The translations under genes were made by a program, and so were the position numbers. 26,857 bases of DNA from JBKBUF01 sp046290815 (GTDB lineage Bacteria; Bacteroidota; Bacteroidia; Cytophagales; Cytophagaceae), in the NCBI GenBank assembly GCA_046290815.1, contig JBKBUF010000043.1:1-26857 (forward strand). Direction: 5' to 3'. Below, piece after piece: positions 6,542-12,458 of the stretch; the stretch's first letter is position 1; each line of letters starts with the position of its first letter. Below the pieces are notes generated by a model. That model worked only from the letters and a program-made list of their open reading frames with translations. It did not search any database and was not told where the DNA came from.

Positions 6542-6763
6542 ATGAAGCAATACACCATCACCATACCCGACGATAAAAACGAGTTCTTCCTCGAACTCAT
6601 CAACTCCCTGGGTTTTGCCATTCAGGAAGGAAGCTCTTTTACTGTGGAGGATGCCCAGGTACATAACTGGCAGCTGGATATTGTGGAGCAGCGCATGAAA
6701 AACGCTTCCGATAAATCTTCCAAAAACTGGGATGATGTGAAAGATAACTTCCGTCTGGATTAA
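6542..6763 (+). CDS. Antitoxin of a RelE/ParE-type toxin-antitoxin pair (A1)
   Basis: This 73-aa protein starts MKQYTITIPDDKNEFFLELI, a strand-plus-helix opening typical of small ribbon-type antitoxins of Bacteroidota. Its charged, probably flexible tail (QRMKNASDKSSKNWDDVKDNFRLD) would wrap the toxin. Its stop codon overlaps the toxin start by one base (taatg), which indicates translational coupling. The partner's identity drives this call. It would neutralise the toxin and probably co-repress the operon. In the element it may act as an addiction module. Confidence 0.8.
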   Translation: MKQYTITIPDDKNEFFLELINSLGFAIQEGSSFTVEDAQVHNWQLDIVEQRMKNASDKSSKNWDDVKDNFRLD

Positions 6764-7068
6764 TGAAGCGTTTTAAAATTATCATTGAGGATTCCGCTTT
6801 TCAGGACATCCAGGATTCTATTGATTACTACAACCACCAGCAGGAAGGACTTGGTAAAAAATTTCATTCCTTCATTAAGGATGCTTTTGAAGTTTTAAAG
6901 TTCAGTCCTTTCTTCAAGGTCTATAAAAATAATATCCGCTGTATGGCTCTCATTCGTTTTCCCTTCTCTGTTTTCTTTACTGTTGATGAAGACAAAGCAA
7001 CTATACATATTTACGCAGTCCTTCACCAGGCTCTTGACCCTGATAAGATCAATAAACGTTTTGAGTAA
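6763..7068 (+). CDS. RelE/ParE-superfamily toxin (A1)
   Basis: This 101-aa protein fits the ParE/RelE fold: MKRFKIIIEDSAFQDIQDSIDYYNHQQEGLGKKF, then a middle ISP-like strand pair (FFKVYKNNIRCMALIRFPFSVFFTVDEDKATIHIYAVLHQ). Length and strand pattern match plasmid-stabilisation toxins. RelE members cut mRNA on the ribosome and ParE members poison gyrase; I cannot tell which applies. It overlaps the antitoxin by one base and is followed by an intrinsic terminator. It is element-specific cargo: the same slot in element B holds a TPR protein. Confidence 0.85.
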   Translation: MKRFKIIIEDSAFQDIQDSIDYYNHQQEGLGKKFHSFIKDAFEVLKFSPFFKVYKNNIRCMALIRFPFSVFFTVDEDKATIHIYAVLHQALDPDKINKRFE

Positions 7069-7073
7069 ATAAC

Positions 7074-7108
7074 AAAGCCAGATCCTTCAACCTGGCTTCT
7101 CTTTTTTT
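7074..7108 (+). terminator. Intrinsic terminator after toxin gene (A1)
   Basis: AAGCCAG and CTGGCTT arms separated by about 10 nt are followed by tctcttttttt, six bases after the toxin stop codon. A near copy of this hairpin (aagccagatccttgacttgg) follows the vapC remnant at 7772-7806, and a partial copy precedes it near 7390. Confidence 0.7.
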
Positions 7109-7289
7109 TACTTCGCTGCTACCCCCTGCTGGCGCACGCGTGTCGCGTGTGCCTCATTAAATAAAATCCTTTCAAGGGATCTCTTGCCTCCACTATAATC
7201 AATAGTACTGCGGTACTTCCAGTAATTAGGCTCCACTACAAACACGTTTCTAATGGATTATTATGAATATAATCGTGTCTTCTAGCTGG
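7108..7289 (-). pseudogene. RAYT (REP-associated IS200-like transposase) C-terminal relic (A1)
   Basis: The minus strand reads PARRHDYIHNNPLETCL, then after a stop and a frame change VVEPNYWKYRSTIDYSGGKR with a short tail ending at 7108. YIHNNP followed by a WKYRST..DYSGG motif is the characteristic end of Y1 transposases associated with REP sequences. The N-terminal HUH domain is missing and the frame is broken, so it is a dead fragment. It lies within a pair of inverted GC-rich palindromes, as expected for REP/RAYT units. Confidence 0.65.
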
Positions 7290-7384
7290 TTAAAATAAAA
7301 AAGCAAGTTATAAAACTTTCTTCATTTACTTATATCCAATAGTTTATTGCTCTTAGTAGGCACACGCCACAGGCGTGCGCCAGC
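7128..7384. repeat. REP-like inverted pair flanking RAYT relic (A1)
   Basis: The arms at 7129-7154 and 7358-7383 are inverted copies (24 of 26 bases match; core ctggcgcacgc). Each arm is itself a hairpin (GGCGCACGC/GCGTGTGCC with one wobble pair). The enclosed ~200 bp contain the transposase relic and nothing else I can recognise. This looks like a REPIN-type unit inserted between the toxin-antitoxin pair and the vapC remnant. Confidence 0.7.
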
Positions 7385-7429
7385 TCCTGACCTGGCTTAT
7401 TTATTTTCTAAAACTTATTACTTTCATTC

Positions 7430-7765
7430 TTGCCACAAGTCTCCGCTGCGCTCAGACTTGCGGCAGAGGGGGTCATTAATGATATTCCCACTGTCTCGGT
7501 AATTTCTAAAATTGAAGTACTCGGCTTTAATGCTCCAGATGAATACCTAAAAGTTCTGAAAGACTTTTTTAATGATGTTCTGGTTCTGGATATGAACTCT
7601 GAAGTGGTAGAACAAACTATTGCGCTTCGCAGGTCTTTAAAAATAAAAACACCAGATGCCATTATTGCAGCCACAGCCATCGTTTACCAGCTCTCTCTGG
7701 TTACCCGTAATACTGACGACTTTAAAAATATTCCAGGGCTTACTGTCATCAATCCTTACGCTTAA
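7430..7765 (+). pseudogene. Truncated VapC-like PIN-domain toxin (A1)
   Basis: The C-terminal two thirds of a PIN-domain ribonuclease are visible: VSVISKIEVLGF, LRRSLKIKTPDAIIAATAIV with the conserved Asp, then LVTRNTDDFKNIPGLTVINP with acidic residues. The N-terminal segment carrying the first catalytic Asp (DTN motif) is absent. It is replaced by codons that read through a REP-like hairpin (CAAGTCT/AGACTTG at 7436-7442 and 7454-7460), giving MPQVSAALRLAAEGV. No VapB antitoxin is adjacent. The gene is therefore most likely inactive. The truncated frame could still be translated from its ATG. Confidence 0.7.
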
Positions 7766-7771
7766 AAAACT

Positions 7772-7806
7772 AAAGCCAGATCCTTGACTTGGCTTCTTTA
7801 TTTTCT
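7772..7806 (+). terminator. Intrinsic terminator after vapC remnant (A1)
   Basis: AAGCCA (7773-7778) pairs with TGGCTT (7790-7795), followed by a T-rich run. It lies 7 bp after the remnant's stop codon. The following ~160 bp up to the immunity gene hold only an ACAATAAT/ATTATTGT inverted repeat near 7919-7942, which could end the immunity transcript from the other strand. Confidence 0.55.
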
Positions 7807-7969
7807 AAAACTTATTACTTTCATTCTTGCCAGATAGGAGCTACCCTAAAAAACAAACATTTTAAAAGAACTGTATTTACATTGGGAAAACAGAAGCTTA
7901 ACTATTAATTTTAGTCGGACAATAATGATAAAATATTATTGTAACCTTACCATTTAACACACCACAATA

Positions 7970-8533
7970 TTACAACACAGTATTTAAAAGCAAATAAAGT
8001 AAATTATCTTTTAGACCTGGGTAATCAGCAAATGTATTACTCTGCCAATTTAAATTTCCGTAGCACATGATATAAAAATAATTTCCATCTTTAAATCCAA
8101 TTTTAAGGGTAACTATTTTATCTCCTGTTGGTCTTTCATTTGACATACTTCTTATAACAAGATAAGATCCTACATCAACTTTTAGCACTTCAAAATATCT
8201 AAGGATATTTTCTATGTTATTATAAAATGGATTAGGCAAGATTTTAATTTTTTCATTTTGCTTAGATGCAAGAACAATACTAGAATCTATTTTCTGGTAA
8301 GAAGTTTGATAAACCGTTAAATTGCTATTAGGCCTCCAATAATAAAATTCTAATGAAGGATTTATAATTGTCGGATTCAATAAATTTATTTTATAATAAT
8401 TATTCCAAATTGAATTAAAAGTTACACTATCGTTGATAATTTCAATTTTACTTTGTCCAAAACTTTGGATCACAATCGATAAAAAAAGTATAACTGTGAA
8501 TGAACCGTTTTTAATATGTTTCTCTTTCAACAT
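7970..8533 (-). CDS. Exported protein, candidate immunity to tip A (A1)
   Basis: From the ATG at 8531-8533 the protein is 187 aa and starts MLKEKHIKNGSFTVILFLSI followed by VIQSFGQS. That is a typical signal peptide with a cleavage site near SFGQ, as common in Bacteroidota. The longer frame from 8602 would bury the signal peptide, so the shorter start is chosen. The mature part is not recognised (a FYYWRPNSNLTVYQT segment, a C-terminal NYFYIMCYGN region). Its start overlaps the end of the Rhs tip by 23 bp, the usual arrangement of a toxin with its immunity gene. Export suggests the toxin is met in the periplasm. The immunity role rests on position. Confidence 0.65.
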   Translation of the reverse strand: MLKEKHIKNGSFTVILFLSIVIQSFGQSKIEIINDSVTFNSIWNNYYKINLLNPTIINPSLEFYYWRPNSNLTVYQTSYQKIDSSIVLASKQNEKIKILPNPFYNNIENILRYFEVLKVDVGSYLVIRSMSNERPTGDKIVTLKIGFKDGNYFYIMCYGNLNWQSNTFADYPGLKDNLLYLLLNTVL

Positions 8534-9401
8534 GTTCTTTATTTGTTTTTTCTGAGATCTCTTTCCCAACTTTATTTTGATATTGAACTGCGTTATCTTC
8601 ATTTTTTGATCTACCTTCAGATTTCCCCCTCATATAGTCAAATGAATGCTTAAATTCATGGATTAATAATCCTAACCCCCCTTTAGCTCCTTTATCTGGT
8701 GCGTAATTAAAATCTAGGGAAGTGCCTTTATCTTTGTGTATTTTTAAATTTATTACAATATATGTTCCTTTTCCCGATCCATGTGCTTTCTCGTTCACAG
8801 TAGAGGCATTACTTCCATCTATATTATCTTCATATAAAGCATGTTCCTTCACTAATTTTTCAGGGTCATTTTTATCTTCCTCCGGCAAATCCACATTAAA
8901 GAGATATTGATTCCTACGGTAAATACGATCTTTATCTGGCGACCCATCCTCATTTACCATTTTCTCTCTTGATTCAATACTAGAATTATCAACTATCGTT
9001 AAAGTTTTAAGTGAAAATTGCGCCCTTCGAAAATCCCGTCTAAACGTAGGACTGTTTTTCATTGCATATTTTATCGCTTCTTTGTATATACGTCTTATCT
9101 CTCTTGGAGCTTTTATAATTTTAATTTTTCCATTTTCTTCCACTGCTGATCTTATTCTTACAATATCTCCATCTGGATCAACATAAATTATAGGATTATT
9201 ATCAAATGACACATATGGAGATTGCCATGATAGCTGATTGGATTCAGGATCTACACTTATCCATCTTGCAAGTCTTGGATCATATCCTCTAAGATGAGAT
9301 GTGTAATAATTTCCATTTCCTTTTAACTCATCATCCTTCTCCATTCCATTAAACCCATACCTATACTCCCCTGCACAACTTTTTTCAGTGTTTTTCAACA
9401 A
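8511..9401 (-). CDS. Orphan Rhs C-terminal tip A with HExxH metallopeptidase-like domain (A1)
   Basis: The 296-aa frame begins with codons from element A2's end (MLKNTEKSCAGEY), then the Rhs core end RYGFNGMEKDDE..YDPRLARW.SVDP..PYVSFDNNPI (about 14-76), then a variable domain. Near its C-terminus GLLIHEFKHSFDYMRG contains HEFKH (H248, E249, H252), a zincin signature. The following NEDNAVQYQNK offers E268 as a third zinc ligand, as in NleD/M91-like and Rhs-linked peptidase toxins. It lacks the Rhs shaft and a secretion signal, so it is either silent or becomes active when recombined onto an rhs shaft. The nominal start is TTG at 9399-9401; true translation start is unknown. The immunity candidate overlaps its 3' end. 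Confidence 0.75.
   Translation of the reverse strand: MLKNTEKSCAGEYRYGFNGMEKDDELKGNGNYYTSHLRGYDPRLARWISVDPESNQLSWQSPYVSFDNNPIIYVDPDGDIVRIRSAVEENGKIKIIKAPREIRRIYKEAIKYAMKNSPTFRRDFRRAQFSLKTLTIVDNSSIESREKMVNEDGSPDKDRIYRRNQYLFNVDLPEEDKNDPEKLVKEHALYEDNIDGSNASTVNEKAHGSGKGTYIVINLKIHKDKGTSLDFNYAPDKGAKGGLGLLIHEFKHSFDYMRGKSEGRSKNEDNAVQYQNKVGKEISEKTNKEHVERETY
9348..9401 (-). other. Element junction / attachment site (A2 end to tip A of A1)
   Basis: Minus-strand gttgtgcaggggagtatagg (end of A2) runs into tatgggtttaatggaatgg (tip A codons). The reading frame stays open from 9428 through the junction. The repeated short word TGTGCAGGG occurs twice close to the boundary (about 9367-9375 and 9402-9410 on the minus strand). 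It could be a pair of recombinase half-sites. Confidence 0.6.
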
Positions 9402-9441
9402 CCCTGCACACCATTTTAAAGAACGTTTTCACTAAGATAAC

Positions 9442-9480
9442 AGATTTTTTCTTTTCAACAGGAAAAATTTTCAATTGAAA
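9442..9480 (-). other. Conserved element-end motif (A2)
   Basis: Second copy of the motif at 172-210, again matching 18765-18800 of element B. In A2 it lies upstream (minus strand) of the tip A frame of A1, so a leader-peptide or promoter role would act on that tip. Confidence 0.4.
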
Positions 9481-9507
9481 AAATAAATCCGGGACTTACT
9501 GCCCGGA
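9475..9507 (-). terminator. Intrinsic terminator after 58-aa gene (A2)
   Basis: TCCGGG/CCCGGA stem (9488-9493 with 9502-9507) followed by a T-run on the minus strand. Here it would shield the downstream orphan tip of A1 from transcription coming out of A2. Confidence 0.6.
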
Positions 9508-9672
9508 CTTATCTGCTCTTTTACTAAACTCTATCATTACTTCCTGAAGACTGTCCCCGCTGCAGATAATTTTTCCTTTGTAATCTTCCAAAAATTCTTC
9601 TTCATGATATACCACCACAATCTTTAATTCTTTTTCTTCTCTGACGATGTAATACTTTCTTTTCTTTTCCAT
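9496..9672 (-). CDS. Small hypothetical protein, 58 aa (A2)
   Basis: Identical to the 58-aa product at 226-402, starting MEKKRKYYIV and ending RADKSGQ. In this copy its neighbour downstream is the orphan tip of A1, with the terminator between. Function unknown. Confidence 0.55.
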   Translation of the reverse strand: MEKKRKYYIVREEKELKIVVVYHEEEFLEDYKGKIICSGDSLQEVMIEFSKRADKSGQ

Positions 9673-9702
9673 AAGATTTAAAATTTATTTTTCCTGCCTG
9701 GC

Positions 9703-9940
9703 AACCACACCAGACATATACTACCGCAGCACGGGAACGGAAAGAGAGAGGCAAGGGCGGAATAAAAAAAATACTACCCGAACAAGGCTGTAAAGAGAGT
9801 ACAGAGCAAGAGCGTTTTTATTTTGCAGTATGCTTGTTTAATGTAATGTGAGGGTGGAGATTTTTTTTATCTCCGGCGCAAGCGTACCCTTGCCTCTCTC
9901 TTTCCGCAAGCCCGTAACTTTGTATATGTCTGGTGTGGTT
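9703..9940. repeat. Nested long inverted repeat (A2)
   Basis: Same 19-bp outer and 20-bp inner perfect arms as at 433-670. Having two identical large palindromes 9.27 kb apart would favour recombination or assembly collapse between copies. Confidence 0.75.
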
Positions 9941-10323
9941 CTGTTTGCTTAATGCTCCTTTCCTTTTTTCTTTTTCTCTTACTGCTGTATCCACGGAGAG
10001 CAACACTTTCGGGTTTGCAGCCCGTTTCTGCGAGCCGCTGCGAGCACGAACCCGGCCGGCCAGAGGAAGCCCGCAGTGCAGCAAGTGAGGAACGAACGAG
10101 CAAACGAAGGGCGACTGGCCGTGTCCGGGTGAGTTGAGCAGGCGAGCCTTACTCTGCTGCGGGTGGACACGGACTTGCTGACTGAACGAGTGAGGAACGA
10201 GCGAGTGAAGGAAGCGAGGACGTGGCCACAGTAGCAGCTGTGAGAAGCAGCGCAGCGTGTGAAGGTGGGCAGAGCGAAGCATACACGGCCGACGCCAGGA
10301 GGCGGTGTATGCGTAGCGGTGAT

Positions 10324-10408
10324 GCAAGGGCGGAAGCAAAAAAAATATATGCCTTAAAAAATTATTTCATCATATATTTTTTTTGCTGACGGCGTAGCGT
10401 ACCCTTGC
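10324..10408. repeat. Hairpin with conserved 19-nt loop (A2)
   Basis: Same structure as 1054-1138: inner 17-bp perfect stem at 10335-10351 with 10371-10387, outer GCAAGGG/CCCTTGC, 19-nt loop at 10352-10370. Confidence 0.65.
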
Positions 10409-10539
10409 AGCACTGCACACCGGAACTAAGCGAGCAGCGCACGAACGCCGCTGTTCCTGTTGGCATGCCCGAAGGGATGCCATGCCCGTGCGGTGGGCTT
10501 TGCGTGTCGGTTGTGCGATTCGGGTTTTTCCGGGGTTGG

Positions 10540-11403
10540 CTATTGGATGGGATGGTGTTGATTGATGGCCATCTGCAGAGCTTCTACATTCGTCTGCTTG
10601 TACTTTTCTGTTGTGGATGGGTATTTGTGTCCTGCAAAGACCTGAACTACTCTAAGATCATTTCCTGCTTTCAGAAGATTTGTAATTACACTTTGCCGGA
10701 TTGTAGTAACATTTACATTCCTGCCCTTGAACTTATTCCTAAAACTTCTTTTAACATGCTTGGTGATGTCTTCTGCTTTCATCGGCTCTCCTCTGCTTCC
10801 GATTAACAAAGATTGATCTAATGAGCCTTTAAGAAGCTTATGACGGATTTCATTTATATATTGGTGCAGTAACATGATTTGTGTTGGCTTTAAAGGTAAT
10901 TCTCTTGCATTGGTTTTGCTTGTGCCTTTAATGTAGATCGTTCCTTGATCGAGGTTGATTTCATTTACGGTAAGATTCTCTAATTCGGTTGGAAGTAAAG
11001 CCTGATAGATTAAAAGACTTGTTAATACTCTGTTTCTGTAAGTGAGCAGAGTAAAACGTTCCTTCCTCTCCAGCAAGCTTTCCAGTTCTTTTTCTGTAAA
11101 CAGGTCCTGCAGTTGTATGTCTCTGCTTGTCTTGTCTCTCAGGTAGATTGATCTGGCCGGATTGTCTTTCCGCTTTCCGGAGTAGTTTAAAAAATCGTAA
11201 TAGGCTTTGATACTGCAGAGGATTCTGTTTACTGTGGCAGGATTATCATATCTCTTTCTTAAAGTTCCCAGGTATGCGGTAATGTCCTGGTAAACGGCTG
11301 TCCTGGCTTTGGGGAAGCTTTGCAGATAAGCTTCTATTTCTCTGCGGTAGGCTTCCGCGGTTTTTTCTGTGTAACGTTCTTGCAGGTAATCTTCCAGTTT
11401 CAT
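10540..11403 (-). CDS. Tyrosine recombinase-like protein 2, atypical (A2)
   Basis: Identical to the 287-aa protein at 1270-2133, including Pro in place of the first catalytic Arg (ALLPTE) and Thr in place of the box-II His (TTIR), with the C-terminal Tyr (TTEKY) intact. It is the last gene of the A2 recombinase pair. Confidence 0.85.
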   Translation of the reverse strand: MKLEDYLQERYTEKTAEAYRREIEAYLQSFPKARTAVYQDITAYLGTLRKRYDNPATVNRILCSIKAYYDFLNYSGKRKDNPARSIYLRDKTSRDIQLQDLFTEKELESLLERKERFTLLTYRNRVLTSLLIYQALLPTELENLTVNEINLDQGTIYIKGTSKTNARELPLKPTQIMLLHQYINEIRHKLLKGSLDQSLLIGSRGEPMKAEDITKHVKRSFRNKFKGRNVNVTTIRQSVITNLLKAGNDLRVVQVFAGHKYPSTTEKYKQTNVEALQMAINQHHPIQ

Positions 11404-11419
11404 TTTAGATAATCGTTTT

Positions 11420-12319
11420 TTACTCTTTCAACTTTAAACTTTTAACTTTTACATAGATCTGGGTTGATTCTAAAAATGCATGGCCTAAAAAGTCTCTTAC
11501 ATATTCAAGGCTTAATCCTCCTTCCAGTAAATGCGTGGCGATCGAGTGCCGTAAGTGGTGCAGAGTTGTTTCCGGATTTATTTCTGTCCTCCTGATAATT
11601 TCTTTTAAAGCTTTGTTGTAACTGGCTCCTGGCATTCTCATTCCTGTTTTGTTCAGCATAAAAGCTTCTTTGTCTTTCGCCCTTGCGGATCTTCTTTCCT
11701 CGGTGTAATAGCTTTCCAGTTCTTTGGTTACTCTTGCCGTCATAGGTACGGCTCTGCGTTTCGCTCCCTTCCCTTCTCTTACATAAAGAATCTGCTTTTT
11801 AAAATGAACGTCTTTTATATTCAGGCCTTCCGCTTCGCTCCTTCTCAGTCCGCAGGAGTAAAATAAATGAAGGACTGCCGTTTCCTTTGCTGTGGTGGCC
11901 GATTCAAAAAGTGTCTGGATTTCTTCTCTCGTTAAAGGCTCTCTTGGATTTGCTTTCGGTCTTTTAAACTTCATCACGCTGACCGGATTGTATTTTATTT
12001 GTCCGGTGCTTTCAAGCCAGTTAAAAAATACTTTGATGGCGTAAACATGATGATTGATATACTGCTCGCTTAGTCCTCCCTCTTTCCTTTTATGCGGCCG
12101 CTCGTTTAGATGAGCACAGAAGCTTTGTATTTCTTTCTGGGTACATTGCTCAGGTTTTTTCCTTGCGTGGCTTATAAAGCCTCTAATGCATTCGGGAAGC
12201 ATGTAACAGCTGCTCTTGCTGTATCCTACATTCTCAAGGTAGTTTCTGAACTGTGCAACTACGACGTTTTCTACCTCTACGACGATTTTTTCATTTTCTC
12301 CTATATACACTTTTTTCAT
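11420..12319 (-). CDS. Tyrosine recombinase 1 (XerD-like), A2
   Basis: Identical to 2150-3049, with the full R-K-H-R-H-Y set (CGLRRSE, GKGAKRR, LHHLRHS, FLGH, STQIY). Two active copies in one array mean integrase dosage is doubled if both are expressed. Recombinase 2 begins 16 bp downstream. Confidence 0.92.
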   Translation of the reverse strand: MKKVYIGENEKIVVEVENVVVAQFRNYLENVGYSKSSCYMLPECIRGFISHARKKPEQCTQKEIQSFCAHLNERPHKRKEGGLSEQYINHHVYAIKVFFNWLESTGQIKYNPVSVMKFKRPKANPREPLTREEIQTLFESATTAKETAVLHLFYSCGLRRSEAEGLNIKDVHFKKQILYVREGKGAKRRAVPMTARVTKELESYYTEERRSARAKDKEAFMLNKTGMRMPGASYNKALKEIIRRTEINPETTLHHLRHSIATHLLEGGLSLEYVRDFLGHAFLESTQIYVKVKSLKLKE

Positions 12320-12361
12320 TTTTCTGGAACGCTAGGTTTAACTTACTGTCTTTCAAAAAGT

Positions 12362-12455
12362 AGAGTGTTCCAAGCTGTTTGGAACACTCTTTTATTTTCT
12401 CCTGATTTTCTTTTAGTTAAGTGTTCCAGATTTTTTGGAACACTCTGGAACACTC
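12362..12455. repeat. Iteron cluster / candidate origin (A2)
   Basis: Five AGTGTTCCA 9-mers at 12364-12372, 12380-12388, 12420-12428, 12436-12444 and 12446-12454, around a T-rich core, directly after the primase stop. Confidence 0.6.
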
Positions 12456-12458
12456 ATT

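Larger units (their letters stand above)
7398..7832. repeat. 35-bp direct repeat flanking the vapC remnant (A1)
   Basis: A 35-bp stretch (core ctaaaacttattactttcat) occurs exactly at 7401-7435 and 7798-7832, with weaker similarity extending into the preceding terminator-like TGGCTT sequence. The two copies bracket the truncated vapC. The arrangement suggests a duplicated toxin-gene 3' flank: the remnant was brought in or left by recombination between such flanks. Confidence 0.7.
85..9354. mobile_element. Rhs-targeting integrative element A, copy 1
   Basis: This 9270-bp unit recurs from 9355. Identity with the next copy begins at 85 (ccatac); base 84 is g where 9354 is c, and upstream the two sequences are only homologous as Rhs codons. 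The unit holds, from left to right, a short end region, a 58-aa gene, a structured non-coding region, two tyrosine recombinases, iterons, primase-helicase, a small protein, a divergent XRE regulator, a toxin-antitoxin pair, decayed genes, an immunity candidate and an Rhs tip. No relaxase or conjugation gene is present. Integration by the recombinases is inferred from their presence and from the fixed boundary codons. Confidence 0.85.
9673..10539. other. Structured non-coding region (A2)
   Basis: Copy of 403-1269: nested inverted repeats at 9703-9721 with 9922-9940 and 9738-9757 with 9887-9906, GC-rich hairpins around 10119-10172 and 10279-10312, and the A/T-stemmed hairpin at 10324-10408. No convincing gene lies within. 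Confidence 0.6.

Noticed and set aside
7408..7680. 90-aa minus-strand frame over the vapC remnant
   Set aside because: It is antisense to a recognisable PIN-domain sequence; a shadow frame.
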